A stretch of 64,000 nt of DNA from Gluconobacter cadivus (lineage in GTDB: Bacteria; Pseudomonadota; Alphaproteobacteria; Acetobacterales; Acetobacteraceae). The DNA lies in contig NZ_JABCQI010000001.1 in NCBI RefSeq assembly GCF_015244745.1, forward strand, positions 372,001-436,000. The letters are read 5' to 3'. This document shows, in pieces, positions 18,154-28,301 of this stretch; the stretch's first letter is position 1; every line of letters starts with the position of its first letter. The notes beneath the pieces are model-generated. The model was not told the DNA's origin, searched no databases, and was given only the letters and a program-made list of their open reading frames with translations. Both the position numbers and the translations under genes were made by a program.

Positions 18154-18930
18154 ATGAGCAACACGCCTTTTACCTTCGCAAGCTGGAACATCAATTCCAT
18201 TCGCGCCCGCGCCCATCATGTTCAGGACTGGCTGGAGCGCCATCCGGACTGCGATCTGCTGTGCCTTCAGGAGATCAAATGCGAGGACAGCCAGTTCCCG
18301 GCCGCGTTCGCAGAAGCCGGACTGCATGTCGCGACCTCGGGGCAGAAAGCCTATAATGGCGTGGCCCTGATTGGACGCCGACCTTTCACAGTGACGCATC
18401 ATGCGCTTCCGGGCTTCGATCATCCGTCTGCCCGTTATATCGAGGCGGAGCTTGATGGAATCACGATTGGCAATCTGTATCTGCCCAACGGCAATTCCGG
18501 CGGCGAAGACGGTTACGCGACCAAGCTGGCGTTTTTTGACGCTTTAGCGGAACGCGCGCGTGTTCTGCTCGATGCGGAAAAACCGTTTGCGTTCATCGGC
18601 GATTTCAATGTCTGCCCGACGGACGAGGATCTGGCGCCCGGCGCGCTTTCACCTGACGATGCGCTGGTCCGTCCCGAAACCCGTGCGGCATTCCGCAGGC
18701 TGGAATGGACGGGGCTGACGGATGCCCTGCGCGCCCTGCGGCCTGCGGGCCGACATTACACGTTCTGGGATTATCAGGCGGCGGCCTTCCAGCGGAACTC
18801 AGGGCTGCGGATCGACCATGCGCTTCTGTCGCCCCGCTTGGCCGAGCGTCTGACAGCGTTCGTGATCGACCGGGACGAACGGACGAAGGAAAAGGCGTCC
18901 GATCACGTTCCGGTTCTCGTTACCGTCTAA
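18154..18930 (+). CDS. xth: exodeoxyribonuclease III
   Basis: Class II AP endonuclease/3'-5' exonuclease for base excision repair, 258 residues. ASWNINSIRARAHHV holds the metal Asn, LQEIKCEDSQFP the catalytic Glu, GDFNVCPTDEDL the Asp/Asn pair, LRIDHALLSPRL the second Asp, and SDHVPVLV the terminal Asp-His. All active-site residues are present. Probably cotranscribed with erpA, a pairing seen in many alphaproteobacteria. Confidence 0.95.
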   Translation: MSNTPFTFASWNINSIRARAHHVQDWLERHPDCDLLCLQEIKCEDSQFPAAFAEAGLHVATSGQKAYNGVALIGRRPFTVTHHALPGFDHPSARYIEAELDGITIGNLYLPNGNSGGEDGYATKLAFFDALAERARVLLDAEKPFAFIGDFNVCPTDEDLAPGALSPDDALVRPETRAAFRRLEWTGLTDALRALRPAGRHYTFWDYQAAAFQRNSGLRIDHALLSPRLAERLTAFVIDRDERTKEKASDHVPVLVTV

Positions 18931-18935
18931 AGATG

Positions 18936-18960
18936 CAAGGGGAATGCGTCGCTCCCCTTG
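18936..18960. terminator. possible hairpin between xth and the YXWGXW-like gene
   Basis: CAAGGGGA (18936-18943) and TCCCCTTG (18953-18960) form an 8-bp stem between convergent genes; no U-run follows on either side, so evidence is partial. Confidence 0.4.
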
Positions 18961-18967
18961 TACCCCC

Positions 18968-19240
18968 TCATGCATGTCGCAGATTAGGTTTTCTGCTCAG
19001 ATGGCCCGGCTGCCACTGATACCCGTTGCCGCTCCAGCGCCAATAGCCCGGCACCCAGTGCAGGTCTCCGCGATGGGGCGGAATTGTTTCCGGCAGCGTA
19101 TGCGGAGGCGGAGGCGGCTGGCGGTATGGGCCGCTATAGGGCACGAACTGGGCATGGGCTGTTCCCGACATCGGCGCAATCGCCATCGTACCTGCAAACA
19201 GGGCGGAAACAGCCAAGATCCCTGACAGATGTTTCAGCAT
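18968..19240 (-). CDS. small secreted proline-rich protein with YXWGXW-like motif
   Basis: A 90-residue exported protein with a signal peptide to about residue 30 (ending SGTAHAQ), a run of prolines, then HWVPGYWRWSGNGYQWQPGH. This resembles the YXWGXW repeat family of small envelope proteins. The ATG at 19240 has AGGAG 7 bases upstream; a frame to 19258 is possible but lacks such a site. The function is unknown. Confidence 0.7.
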   Translation of the reverse strand: MLKHLSGILAVSALFAGTMAIAPMSGTAHAQFVPYSGPYRQPPPPPHTLPETIPPHRGDLHWVPGYWRWSGNGYQWQPGHLSRKPNLRHA

Positions 19241-19258
19241 CAATGCTCTCCTTCTCAT

Positions 19259-19579
19259 GACGCCTTGTCACGGAAAGATGATGGCGAGACCGTCTTGGCG
19301 CGGCTGCGGCGCATCTATGGCGGAATCCGGGCAGATGATGATTTTGTGTTGCAGAAGTGATGCCCTTTCCGCCTCTGTAACGGAAAGATACAGAAGTTGA
19401 TCTGTGTCCTTAAAAACACAAAATCAGGATGAAATTTATTTTCAGTCTTTGATTTTGAATATTTTATATTGACTGTATCTTTTTTGATACAATCCCTGCT
19501 GCGCGCTCACATCTTGCGCATCCGCTTCGCACGCCAGTACCGCAGACCTTCATATCGTTTTTCGTTGGGGGTTTTCATC
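19259..19579. other. 321-bp divergent intergenic region, partly A/T-rich
   Basis: No gene seen. Holds the promoters of the two divergent small exported proteins. 19400-19500 is markedly A/T-rich compared with its surroundings, and GATACA occurs at 19387 and 19486, the latter within an inverted repeat. No convincing -35/-10 pair could be fixed. Confidence 0.5.
19474..19491. promoter_or_regulatory. inverted repeat, operator-like
   Basis: TGTATC-tttttt-GATACA: perfect 6-bp arms around six T, about 90 bases before the ORF at 19580, in an A/T-rich patch. A half-site (GATACA) recurs at 19387-19392. Confidence 0.4.
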
Positions 19580-20044
19580 ATGTGCATAGACTGGCGGCTT
19601 GCGGCCTATATTTTCGGCAGTATCTGGGCCTCCCCGCTTCGCGCACAGACGCCCGCCTATTTCATGCCCGCACATCATACCGCCCGCGCACAGATACCTC
19701 GTCCAGACTCCCTCCGGGGTCCTGCCTTACTGGACGGCATGAAATACCGAACCGCTTCAGGCAGATTAACCTTCAAACAGACAGAAACGAGCCCCTCTAT
19801 CCGAGCCGAATGGATGAAGCTGGATTTGGCCAACCTCTCAAAAATCGGCCCTCTGAATGTCGAACGCGCGACACAGTCACCGCTGATGGAAGAAAAAGGC
19901 GTGACGACGACTTTCGCCTACCCGTTGAAAGCCCTTCCAGGCGTGGACCTGACGGCGAGTTTCTTCGGAGGACACCGCGACACCATTCAGGGTGCCGCAG
20001 GTGGGAGTGCAGCCGTCACAGGAGGCATCCGAGTGCACTGGTGA
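19580..20044 (+). CDS. hypothetical exported protein
   Basis: A 154-residue protein I do not recognise. The ATG at 19580 follows a GGGGG stretch and gives a signal-peptide-like start (MCIDWRLAAYIFGSIWASP, cleavage near LRA-Q). The C-terminal half alternates polar and hydrophobic residues and includes DLTASFFGGHRD and AAVTGGIRVHW. Ending on an aromatic residue with alternating strands suggests a short beta-rich outer-membrane or periplasmic protein, but this is inference. The frame extends to 19469 without a likely earlier start. Codon use is less GC-biased than its neighbours. Confidence 0.55.
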   Translation: MCIDWRLAAYIFGSIWASPLRAQTPAYFMPAHHTARAQIPRPDSLRGPALLDGMKYRTASGRLTFKQTETSPSIRAEWMKLDLANLSKIGPLNVERATQSPLMEEKGVTTTFAYPLKALPGVDLTASFFGGHRDTIQGAAGGSAAVTGGIRVHW

Positions 20045-20065
20045 GTGTGCGAACACACATGGCAT

Positions 20066-20100
20066 AAAAAAACGGCATCTCCCGCGAAGGAGATGCCGTT
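20066..20100 (-). terminator. intrinsic terminator of aspS
   Basis: A perfect 12-bp stem (20071-20082 with 20089-20100) around CGCGAA. On the minus strand it is followed by a run of U (A-run 20066-20072 on plus). Confidence 0.88.
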
Positions 20101-20130
20101 CAGGCAACAGCGGAAAAACTCTCTTGAGAG

Positions 20131-21927
20131 TTACTTGCTGGCGGTCGGCTTGGGCTTCGGCAGGTCGAGCGCCAGATGCAGTTCTTTCAGACGGGCAGGT
20201 TCGACCGGGGCCGGGGCTTCCATCATCAGGTCTTCGCCGCTCTGGTTGAGCGGGAAGAGAATGACTTCGCGAATGTTCGGCTCATCGGCCAGCAGCATCA
20301 CGATACGGTCCACGCCCGGTGCGGCGCCACCATGCGGCGGAGCGCCATAACGGAAGGCGTTCAGCATGCCGCCGAAGCGCTCTTCCACGACCTCGGGGCC
20401 GTAGCCTGCGATTTCGAACGCACGCAGCATGACTTCCGGCAGATGGTTCCGGATGGCGCCAGAAGACAGTTCCACGCCGTTGCAGACGATGTCATACTGA
20501 TAGGCGTTAATTGTCAGCGGGTCCTGCGTGTTCAGCGCCTCAAGCCCACCCTGCGGCATGGAGAACGGGTTGTGCGAGAAGTCGACCTTCCCGGTTTCCT
20601 CGTTCAGCTCGAACATCGGGAAGTCCACGACCCAGCAGAAGCGGAACGCATTCTTCTCGATCAGGTCCAGCTCGGTTGCGACCTTGGTGCGAACGACGCC
20701 AGAGAACTTGGCGACTTCATCCCCCTTGCCAGCCGCGAAGAACACGGCGTCACCGGCCTTCAGACCGCAGGCATCACGGATGCTCTCGACGCGATCAGCT
20801 TCGAGGTTCTTGGCAATCGGGCCCTTGCCGCCTTCTGCTTCAAAAATGATGTAGCCCAGGCCACCGGCACCGCTCTCACGCGCCCAGGTGTTAAGCTTGT
20901 CGAAGAAGCCCCGCGGACGGTCACCCGCCCCCGGAGCCGGAATGGCGCGGATCTGACCGCCCGAAGCCGCGATCTTGGCGAACAGACCGAAACCGGACTC
21001 TTGGAAGGCTTCCGTGACGTCCTTGATGATCAACGGGTTACGCAGGTCCGGCTTGTCGGAGCCGTAGTCGCGCATGGCGTCGGCATACGGAATGCGCGGG
21101 AATGCGCCGTCCGTGATCTTCCAGCCTTCAGGCGTGAACTCGTTGAACACGCCCGCGAGGACGGGTTCCAGTACCGTGAAGACGTCTTCCTGCGTGACGA
21201 ACGACATCTCGAAATCGAGCTGGTAGAACTCGCCGGGGCTGCGGTCAGCGCGGGAGGCTTCGTCACGGAAGCAGGGAGCAATCTGGAAGTAACGGTCGAA
21301 GCCGGCAACCATCGCGAGCTGCTTGAACTGCTGCGGCGCCTGCGGCAGGGCGTAGAACTTGCCCGGATGTAGACGCGCCGGGACGAGGAAGTCCCGCGCA
21401 CCTTCGGGAGACGAGGCCGTCAGGATCGGCGTCTGGAACTCGGTAAAGCCTTGAGCGATCATGCGCTGGCGCAGGCTCGTAATGACCTTGCTGCGAAGCA
21501 GGATGTTCTGGTGCATCTTGTCGCGGCGCAGGTCAATGTAACGATATTTCAGGCGCAGTTCTTCGGGGTAGTTCTCGTTGCCCGCGACCTGAAATGGCAG
21601 CACTTCGGCGCTGGAGCGGACGTCCAGAGCCTCGGCCAGAACTTCCACATCACCCGTCGGCAGGTTCGGGTTGCGCTGCGATCCATGACGCACCACGACC
21701 TTGCCGGTCACGGTTATGACGCTCTCGACACGCAGGCGCTCGACCTTTTCCAGCAGGTCCGTGCCCGAGGGGATGACGATCTGCGTGACGCCATAATGGT
21801 CGCGCAGATCGATGAACAGCAGGCCGCCGTGGTCGCGCTTGCTGTGCACCCAGCCGGAAAGGCGGACGGTCTGCCCGGCGTTCTCTTCACGCAGGGCGCT
21901 ACAGTCATGGGTGCGGTATGGATGCAT
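20131..21927 (-). CDS. aspS: aspartate--tRNA ligase
   Basis: Class IIb synthetase, 598 residues, bacterial type with the GAD insertion. Order: OB-fold anticodon domain ([20 protein letters not shown]), motif 2 [22 protein letters not shown] domain at about 290-410, and motif 3 [11 protein letters not shown]. The ATG at 21927 is preceded by GAAGAGG; a frame to 21942 begins with TTG. Whether it also mischarges tRNA-Asn depends on genes elsewhere (gatCAB, asnS). Confidence 0.95.
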   Translation of the reverse strand: MHPYRTHDCSALREENAGQTVRLSGWVHSKRDHGGLLFIDLRDHYGVTQIVIPSGTDLLEKVERLRVESVITVTGKVVVRHGSQRNPNLPTGDVEVLAEALDVRSSAEVLPFQVAGNENYPEELRLKYRYIDLRRDKMHQNILLRSKVITSLRQRMIAQGFTEFQTPILTASSPEGARDFLVPARLHPGKFYALPQAPQQFKQLAMVAGFDRYFQIAPCFRDEASRADRSPGEFYQLDFEMSFVTQEDVFTVLEPVLAGVFNEFTPEGWKITDGAFPRIPYADAMRDYGSDKPDLRNPLIIKDVTEAFQESGFGLFAKIAASGGQIRAIPAPGAGDRPRGFFDKLNTWARESGAGGLGYIIFEAEGGKGPIAKNLEADRVESIRDACGLKAGDAVFFAAGKGDEVAKFSGVVRTKVATELDLIEKNAFRFCWVVDFPMFELNEETGKVDFSHNPFSMPQGGLEALNTQDPLTINAYQYDIVCNGVELSSGAIRNHLPEVMLRAFEIAGYGPEVVEERFGGMLNAFRYGAPPHGGAAPGVDRIVMLLADEPNIREVILFPLNQSGEDLMMEAPAPVEPARLKELHLALDLPKPKPTASK

Positions 21928-22020
21928 GGCGGGCCTCTTCAACGTCCTGTGCGGATAAGTGGGCGCAGGAAGCCGGGACGGCCCTCTGATGTCAAGTTTT
22001 CTGCGACCTCAGGGGCGGGT

Positions 22021-23592
22021 TCAGGCTTTTTCCTTCATGAAACCATCAAAATCGACTGCGGCCCGCGCCATGTCTGCGGCATGCCCGGCTCCGGCAAGCG
22101 CAATGGGTTTGCCGTCCTTGAGATAGGTCGCAAGGAACCTGAATCCGCGAATATCGCCTTCCAGGGCCACATTGTCGAAGCTCTCGCCCCAGCCCAGAAG
22201 CTCGATTTTCTTGCCGAACTGCTGCGTCCAGAACCACGGCATCGGAACGTTTGGGGTATCGTGCCCCATCATCGCAAGAGCCGCGATCCGCCCCTGCACC
22301 TCCGCATGGCGCCAGTGCTCGATTCGCCGTGGCGCACCATCATGAAAGACGGCGGATGCGTCCCCGGCTGCATAGACGCCGGGATAGGCCCCAACATCAT
22401 CACCCCGCGTTACGCGCATCTGGCCGTTCACAACAATCGCACCGCTTTTGTCCCGCTCCAGCCCCAGAACATAATCCGTGGCCGGGATGACGCCAACGCC
22501 GAGCAGCACGAAAGCGGCGGGCAGCCGGGTTCCGTCATCTAGTTCCACACCCGACGCCTTCTCGCCGTCGCTCTCATCGGCATAGATTTTCGTGACCCGC
22601 GCATCCGAGACGAACGCCACACCGTTTTCTTCATGCAACTGGCGCAGACGAATGCCGATTTCACGCCCGAACTGTTTTTCCATCGGGATTTCGTTATCGG
22701 AAACAATCGTTACTCCGACGCCGCGCTGACGCAGGGAAGACGCGGCTTCCAGCCCGATGAACCCCGCACCGACGATCGTGACCGCCAGATCGGGGTCGAG
22801 AAGGGCGGCAATCCGCTCGGCATCCGCTTCGCGGTGCAGCGTATAGACGCCCTTCATGTCCACGCCCGGAATATCCGGCTTTTTAGTCACGGCGCCCGTG
22901 GCGATCAGGACATGATCGGCTGTCAGTTTTGTCCCATCCTGCAAGGTTGCGGTGCGGGTCTGCGGGTCGAACTGTGCTACATGGCCGCGGATGCGCGTAA
23001 TGTCGCGCTCGGTATAGAATTCTTCTTCCCGGACCGGAGGCGCATGGGCCTTCTCGGATTCGCTGACGAGAACGGTCTTGCTCAGGGCCGTGCGGTCATA
23101 GGGAAGATCCTTCTCTTCGCTGACCATTGTAATCGTGCCCGCAAAACCTTCCGCCCGAAGCGTCACTGCCGCACTGACGGCTGCGGCCCCAGCCCCGAGA
23201 AGCAGAACACTGTCGCTTTCCTGTCGTTTCGCAGGCGCGACACGCTGCACCGGTTTCAGCCCAACCAGAACGCGCCCATCGACAATCTGGGCGGGGTAAC
23301 GTGGCAGGGGATCGAGGGCCAGCGGCTCGACGAGGCTTCCATCCGTCGCGTCAAAAACCGCTTTGTGCCAGGGGCAGACCAGCACACTGCCTTTTTCCGT
23401 CCGGCAGAACGCGCCCTGCTCCAATGGTGCTTCCTTGTGAGGGCATTTCCCAGCGAAGGCGTGGATTTTCTCGCCGTCGCGGATCAGGACGACCGGCGCT
23501 CCGTCCAGCGAAAACGGAGTGATCCTGCCATCTTCGAGCGCATCGAAAGCGGAGAGATCGCGGAAATCGGCATTCGGGGCGGAGTGAGACAT
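22021..23592 (-). CDS. Rieske-fused FAD-dependent NAD(P)H reductase (AIF-like)
   Basis: A 523-residue fusion. Residues about 10-115 form a Rieske-type [2Fe-2S] domain with both ligand pairs, CPHKEAP and CPWHKAVFD. Residues about 125-420 form a pyridine-nucleotide-disulfide-type reductase with GAGAAAVSAAVTLR and GAGFIGLEAASSL, and a C-terminal reductase domain follows. This is the layout of AIFM3/AIFL-like and ferredoxin-reductase-like proteins. The cytoplasmic electron acceptor is unknown. It is 93 bp upstream of aspS on the same strand, with its own neighbourhood terminator upstream. Confidence 0.87.
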   Translation of the reverse strand: MSHSAPNADFRDLSAFDALEDGRITPFSLDGAPVVLIRDGEKIHAFAGKCPHKEAPLEQGAFCRTEKGSVLVCPWHKAVFDATDGSLVEPLALDPLPRYPAQIVDGRVLVGLKPVQRVAPAKRQESDSVLLLGAGAAAVSAAVTLRAEGFAGTITMVSEEKDLPYDRTALSKTVLVSESEKAHAPPVREEEFYTERDITRIRGHVAQFDPQTRTATLQDGTKLTADHVLIATGAVTKKPDIPGVDMKGVYTLHREADAERIAALLDPDLAVTIVGAGFIGLEAASSLRQRGVGVTIVSDNEIPMEKQFGREIGIRLRQLHEENGVAFVSDARVTKIYADESDGEKASGVELDDGTRLPAAFVLLGVGVIPATDYVLGLERDKSGAIVVNGQMRVTRGDDVGAYPGVYAAGDASAVFHDGAPRRIEHWRHAEVQGRIAALAMMGHDTPNVPMPWFWTQQFGKKIELLGWGESFDNVALEGDIRGFRFLATYLKDGKPIALAGAGHAADMARAAVDFDGFMKEKA

Positions 23593-23669
23593 CAGATGGG
23601 GCCTCCCGGTCGGGTCAGAGGTCAGTCATGAGAGCGAACGCAGCATAAGGCGCCGGGTTGGCAAACATC

Positions 23670-23709
23670 AAAAAACCCGCCCGGACATAATGGTCCGGAC
23701 GGGTTTTTT
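23670..23709. terminator. intrinsic terminator, bidirectional form
   Basis: AAAAAACCCG..CCGGAC pairs with GTCCGG..CGGGTTTTTT (one internal mismatch, 7-base loop). It lies just after the DUF2076 gene and ends its transcript before the Rieske-reductase gene. Confidence 0.82.
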
Positions 23710-23736
23710 GAAAACGCACTGTCTGACAGGGCCAGA

Positions 23737-24504
23737 TCAGAACATGTCGTCGAATCCGCCGCCATCACCGCCGCCGAAGTCTCCGCCACCGGAATCGCCA
23801 CCGCCGAAATCGGAGTTGGAGAAGTTGCCGGCATCGGTGCCCGAACCGCCGAAGGGATCGGCAGCCGAAGCATCACTGCCATAATTGTTGATGATGGTGT
23901 CGCCGCCCGTACCCCAGCCACCGGCTGCGTCACCGCCGCCGCTGTGATGGTCGGAGAACAGGCCTTCAAGCGCGTTGGCGGCCATCATGCCACCGGCGAC
24001 GCCCGCAGCCGTGGTCAGGGCCGAGCCCAAAAAGCCCGAGCCGCCACGCTGGAACATACCCGGCTGATAGCCCGGCGGGTAACCATACTGCTGCTGCGGC
24101 ATGAAGTTCGGCGGAGGCGCGGCTTGTGCACCCCAGCCCGGCGGGGGGGCGGACTGCTGCGGACGGTTGCCACCACCGAAGAAGCCACCAAAGAGCCCAC
24201 CCGGCTTGCCGCCGCCGGACTGCTGCGCCTGTGCGAGTTGCTGCTGGGTCTGCTGGAGCTGGAATTCGAGCTGGCGAATACGGTTCTGCGCCTGCGCCAG
24301 AGCGGCTTCCTGCACTACGGCCATCTGGGTGACGCGGTAGCGGGCTTCCGGGTACTGCTGGAAGTTCTCGGCGATGAAGCGATCCGCTTCGGGGTCGACG
24401 GGCGGCAGAGGGGCGGCCGGTGGCTGGCCGGGTCCCGTGACCTGCGGCCCTCCCCCGACACGGGCGACGAAACGGGCGATCAGATCGCGTTCTTCGTTGT
24501 TCAT
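23737..24504 (-). CDS. DUF2076 family protein
   Basis: A 255-residue protein. The N terminus [15 protein letters not shown] and [20 protein letters not shown] define DUF2076; then a Gln-rich coiled coil at about 75-110, a Gly/Pro/Gln-rich middle, a short hydrophobic Gly/Ala stretch ([19 protein letters not shown]), and an acidic Gly/Asp tail ending FDDMF. The family has no established role. I chose the ATG at 24504, with GGAAGG 9 bases upstream; ATGs at 24510 and 24513 and a frame to 24561 also exist. A CATCATATGATG palindrome lies at 24543-24554 in the divergent gap to glyQ. Confidence 0.75.
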   Translation of the reverse strand: MNNEERDLIARFVARVGGGPQVTGPGQPPAAPLPPVDPEADRFIAENFQQYPEARYRVTQMAVVQEAALAQAQNRIRQLEFQLQQTQQQLAQAQQSGGGKPGGLFGGFFGGGNRPQQSAPPPGWGAQAAPPPNFMPQQQYGYPPGYQPGMFQRGGSGFLGSALTTAAGVAGGMMAANALEGLFSDHHSGGGDAAGGWGTGGDTIINNYGSDASAADPFGGSGTDAGNFSNSDFGGGDSGGGDFGGGDGGGFDDMF

Positions 24505-24658
24505 CGTCATCATCCTTCCAGATGAAGAAATTGCTGAGTCTCCATCATATGATGCAGCCACGGCCAGTCTACAAGATCAACCGCAGGAGGCTCCCTTCCG
24601 GTTCAGGGCCGGTGCCTGTAAGGTGGCGCCCGATTTCTGCCAACCGGAGCCTATCGAA

Positions 24659-25534
24659 TTGTCTGCGACCCGGCCGCTCTGTTTTCAGGACCTGATCCTG
24701 CGCCTTCATCAATTCTGGTCCGAGAAGGGCTGCGCTATTTTGCAGCCCTACGATACCGAACTCGGAGCGGGCACGCTCTCCCCTCATACCACGCTCCGCG
24801 CGCTCGGTCCCAAGCCGTGGGCCGCCGCCTATGTGCAGCCCTGCCGCCGTCCGTCGGATGGCCGTTATGGCGAGAACCCGAACCGTCTTCAGCACTATTA
24901 CCAGTATCAGGTGCTGCTCAAGCCGACGCCGGAAGACAGCCAGCAGCTTCTGCTCGACAGCTATCGCGCCATCGGGATCGACCCCGAACTGCACGATATC
25001 CGATTCGTCGAGGATGACTGGGAAAACCCGACCATCGGCGCGTGGGGACTGGGCTGGGAAGTCTGGTGTGACGGGATGGAAGTCTCGCAGTTCACCTATT
25101 TCCAGCAGGTTGGCGGTATTCCGACCGTCATGCCGTCCACGGAACTGACTTACGGACTTGAGCGTCTGGCGATGTATGTGCAGGGCGTCGAGAACGTTTA
25201 CGACCTCGACTTCAACGGCCGTGGCCTGACTTATGGCGACGTGTTCCTGCGCGCCGAGCAGGATTATTCGCGCCATAATTTCGAGCTTGCCGACACACAG
25301 ATGCTGCTGACCCATTTCAACGATGCCGAACGCGAGTCCATGCGTCTGTCCGAGGCTGGCGTGGCCCAGCCCGCTTATGACCAGTGCCTCAAGGCCTCGC
25401 ATCTGTTCAATCTTCTGGATGCACGCGGCGTGATTTCCGTGTCCGAGCGCGCCTCCTATATCGGGCGCGTCCGTGCGCTTGCCAAAGCCGCCTGCGATGC
25501 CTGGCTCGCCGGTGAGGAGACGTCCCATGGCTGA
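24659..25534 (+). CDS. glyQ: glycine--tRNA ligase alpha subunit
   Basis: Alpha subunit of the alpha2-beta2 glycyl-tRNA synthetase; it holds the aminoacylation site. [19 protein letters not shown] is the canonical start, followed by [16 protein letters not shown], the motif FRxE-equivalent region, and [12 protein letters not shown] (motif 3). The start is taken as TTG at 24659-24661, with GGAG about 10 bases upstream, giving 291 residues, the family's normal length. The frame is open further back to an ATG at 24374, but those residues overlap the DUF2076 gene and look non-coding. Overlaps glyS by 8 bases. Confidence 0.94.
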   Translation: MSATRPLCFQDLILRLHQFWSEKGCAILQPYDTELGAGTLSPHTTLRALGPKPWAAAYVQPCRRPSDGRYGENPNRLQHYYQYQVLLKPTPEDSQQLLLDSYRAIGIDPELHDIRFVEDDWENPTIGAWGLGWEVWCDGMEVSQFTYFQQVGGIPTVMPSTELTYGLERLAMYVQGVENVYDLDFNGRGLTYGDVFLRAEQDYSRHNFELADTQMLLTHFNDAERESMRLSEAGVAQPAYDQCLKASHLFNLLDARGVISVSERASYIGRVRALAKAACDAWLAGEETSHG

Positions 25535-27581
25535 ACTCTTTCTCGAACTGTTCAGCGAGGAAATCCCCTCCGGCATGCAGGCCCGTGCGGCCGACGATCT
25601 GGGCTCGCTGCTAACCAAGGCGCTCGACGGCCTGAACCCACGCGATCTGCGGACGTTTTTCGGGGCCCGACGCATTGCGGCGGTTCTAAACATCGATGCT
25701 GAAATCCCGGCCCGCAGCGTGTCCGAACGCGGCCCGCGCGAGGGTGCGCCGGAAAAGGCTCTGGAAGGCTTCACGCGCAAGCATGGCGTCACACCAGCAG
25801 ATCTGACGCAGGAAAACGGCTTCTGGATTCTGAACAAGTCGCTCGATCCGGTGAGCGCGGAAAGCCGCGTGTCCGAAGCCGTGCCGGATCTGCTGTGGAA
25901 GTTCCCATGGCCCAAATCCATGCGCTGGGGTGCGGGCTCGAACTTTACATGGGTCCGCCCGCTGCGTCGGATCGCGTGTCTGCTGGACGGACATGTCGTG
26001 CCGTTCGCTCTCGCCCGCGACGGGGATGACGCGCATGGACTGAAAGCGTCCAACCTCTCCGAAGGCCATCGATTCCTCGCGCCCGGCGCGTTCGAAATCC
26101 TGTCCGCCTCGCAGTGGCAGGACGAGCTTGAGACGCGCTCGGTCATCGTGGACATGGACAGCCGCCGCGACATGGTCCGCACTGGCGTGGCGCGTCTGGC
26201 GGAGCAGCACGGCATTACGGTCGTGCAGGATGACGGGCTGGTCGATGAAGTCTGTGGACTGGTTGAATATCCGGTCCCGCTTGTGGGCAAAATCGACGCG
26301 GCGTTCATGGATCTGCCGGCCGAAGTGATGCAGGTCTCCATGCGGATCAACCAGCGCTATTTCGCGCTGCGCAATCCGGATGGCAAAGCCGCGCCGTACT
26401 TCGCCTTCATTGGCAATCTGCCGTTCAAGGACGGTGGCAAGCTGACCACGGCGGGGAATGAGCGCGTGCTCCGCGCCCGCTTTGCCGATGCGCGGCATTT
26501 CTGGGATCTGGACCGGAAAACGAAGCTTGCCGACCGAGTTCCGGCGCTGGCGGCGGTGACCTTCCATGCCAAGCTGGGCACGCAGGCCGAGCGCGCCGAG
26601 CGGATTTCGAAGCTCGCGGGCACCGTAGCGCAGGCCATGGGGCTGGACGGCGCACAAATTGCGCAAGCTGAGCGCGCGGGCCTGCTGGCCAAGGCGGATC
26701 TGACGACCGGGATGGTTGGTGAGTTCCCGGAACTTCAGGGCGTCATGGGCGGCTATTATGCAGCGCATGATGGCGAAGACGAGGCCGTCTCCCGCGCCGT
26801 GGCCGAGCATTATCTGCCTCGCGGACAATCTGACGACACGGCAAAAGCACCGGTTTCAGTGGCTGTGGCTCTCGCGGACCGGCTGGATCTGCTGGCCGGG
26901 TTTTTTGCCATTGGCGAACTGCCGAGCGGTTCGGGCGATCCGTATGCGCTGCGCCGTGCCGCACTCGGCATCATCCGCACGATCCGCAACAATGGGCTGC
27001 GACTGGATCTGACGGCACTGTTCGCACAGGCGGCGAACGGACGTGCAGAGGGCGAACTGGCCAAGCTGCCGGACTTCATGGCCGAGCGTCTGCGCGTGCA
27101 GCTTCGCAGCGAGGGAGAACGGCATGACGTTCTTGCGGCCATCCTGACGCACGGTCTGGATGGCGATCTGGTCCGGCTTCTGGCCCGGACCTCGGCTCTG
27201 TCGGACATGATCCAGACGGAAGACGGCCGCAACCTGCTCGCCGCCGCCAAACGCGCCGCCAACATCCTGCGTATCGAGGACAAGAAGGACGGCCCGCATA
27301 CCGGCGCGCCCGATCCGGCTCTCTATACGCAGGACGAAGAACGCGCTCTGGCTGCCGGTCTGGATCAGGCTGTTCCTGCGATTGAAACAGCTCTCAAAGA
27401 AGAGCGTTTCACGGATGCGATGCAGGCTATTGCGGCCCTGCGCCCGACGCTGGATCGCTTCTTCGAGGCCGTGACGGTCAATGCACCGGAGCCGGAGGTG
27501 CGAGCCAATCGCCTCAAACTGCTGGCCCGCTTCCGCGCCACAACGGCCCTGATTGCCGATTTTGGGCAGATCGAGGGCTGA
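25527..27581 (+). CDS. glyS: glycine--tRNA ligase beta subunit
   Basis: Beta subunit, 684 residues, carrying tRNA-recognition and HD/DALR-type domains. The start [17 protein letters not shown] is canonical. [13 protein letters not shown] and [19 protein letters not shown] are strong family marks. The ATG at 25527 has GGTGAGGAG upstream within the end of glyQ, so translation is probably coupled. Confidence 0.95.
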   Translation: MAELFLELFSEEIPSGMQARAADDLGSLLTKALDGLNPRDLRTFFGARRIAAVLNIDAEIPARSVSERGPREGAPEKALEGFTRKHGVTPADLTQENGFWILNKSLDPVSAESRVSEAVPDLLWKFPWPKSMRWGAGSNFTWVRPLRRIACLLDGHVVPFALARDGDDAHGLKASNLSEGHRFLAPGAFEILSASQWQDELETRSVIVDMDSRRDMVRTGVARLAEQHGITVVQDDGLVDEVCGLVEYPVPLVGKIDAAFMDLPAEVMQVSMRINQRYFALRNPDGKAAPYFAFIGNLPFKDGGKLTTAGNERVLRARFADARHFWDLDRKTKLADRVPALAAVTFHAKLGTQAERAERISKLAGTVAQAMGLDGAQIAQAERAGLLAKADLTTGMVGEFPELQGVMGGYYAAHDGEDEAVSRAVAEHYLPRGQSDDTAKAPVSVAVALADRLDLLAGFFAIGELPSGSGDPYALRRAALGIIRTIRNNGLRLDLTALFAQAANGRAEGELAKLPDFMAERLRVQLRSEGERHDVLAAILTHGLDGDLVRLLARTSALSDMIQTEDGRNLLAAAKRAANILRIEDKKDGPHTGAPDPALYTQDEERALAAGLDQAVPAIETALKEERFTDAMQAIAALRPTLDRFFEAVTVNAPEPEVRANRLKLLARFRATTALIADFGQIEG

Positions 27582-27681
27582 TTTTCAGGGGAAGCGCAGG
27601 ATACGGATGTCCTTCGCTTCTCCTTCGACCGAACGTCGATCGACAGACGCTCTGTTCCCTTCCACAAAAAAGGCGACGCTG

Positions 27682-28275
27682 ATGAACCCGCTTCAGATTC
27701 ACCTCATTACCGCCGAAGCCACAGACACGTCTGCCATCGTCAAGGGACATGTCAGCGGAGGCGTCGTCGGCGGACAGTCCGGTACAGTCGGAATGGTTCA
27801 TGGACGCACTGACACCATTCTCTCCACGCATATCTTTTATGAAAACCGGGCCTATACGCTCAGTCAGGTTAACGGGAAGCTTCCGATCCGGGCTGGAGAC
27901 AGGCTGCTTGTCCTGTGTCGCAAGACAAAGACCGGGGAATGGGGTGTTCTGTCCGTCCTGAACCTGAGCAACGGGACGTCCTATCGTCATAGTAGCGGGG
28001 CTATCGCGATCTATCTGTGGGCGGCGGCTTTTCTATCGCTTTTCACCATATTTTTCGGGGTCGGGCTCGTCCTGGCCCCGCTCATGCTCTATCTAGCGGG
28101 GAAATTCACGTTTGTGACCATGCCACAGATTCAGGCCGCCAATGCCCGTCTGACCATGATCGAAGCCCTCCCGCCCGAGGCCCGTGACGCTTCGATTGCT
28201 GACTTCAACACATCGCCGCCGACCTCTATAGCCCGTACACCCGCCGATATTCTGGCCGGGCGTCACAGGACCTGA
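27682..28275 (+). CDS. hypothetical membrane protein
   Basis: A 197-residue protein not recognised. Residues 1-100 (IHLITAEATDTSAIVKGHVSG, then HIFYENRAYTLS and AGDRLLVLCR) look like a small beta-rich soluble domain. Two adjacent membrane helices follow at about 110-160 (IYLWAAAFLSLFTIFFGVGL, then APLMLYLAGKF), and a polar tail. The ATG at 27682 has AAGG about 9 bases upstream; earlier in-frame ATGs (27607, 27553) are less supported. Follows glyS by 100 bp and converges on the next gene. Confidence 0.6.
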   Translation: MNPLQIHLITAEATDTSAIVKGHVSGGVVGGQSGTVGMVHGRTDTILSTHIFYENRAYTLSQVNGKLPIRAGDRLLVLCRKTKTGEWGVLSVLNLSNGTSYRHSSGAIAIYLWAAAFLSLFTIFFGVGLVLAPLMLYLAGKFTFVTMPQIQAANARLTMIEALPPEARDASIADFNTSPPTSIARTPADILAGRHRT

Positions 28276-28301
28276 GGGGCACACGCAGGACCCGTCGGCT
28301 C

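Noticed and set aside
24374-24658. N-terminal extension of glyQ to an ATG
   Set aside because: Overlaps the DUF2076 gene, lacks family similarity; TTG at 24659 gives normal length.
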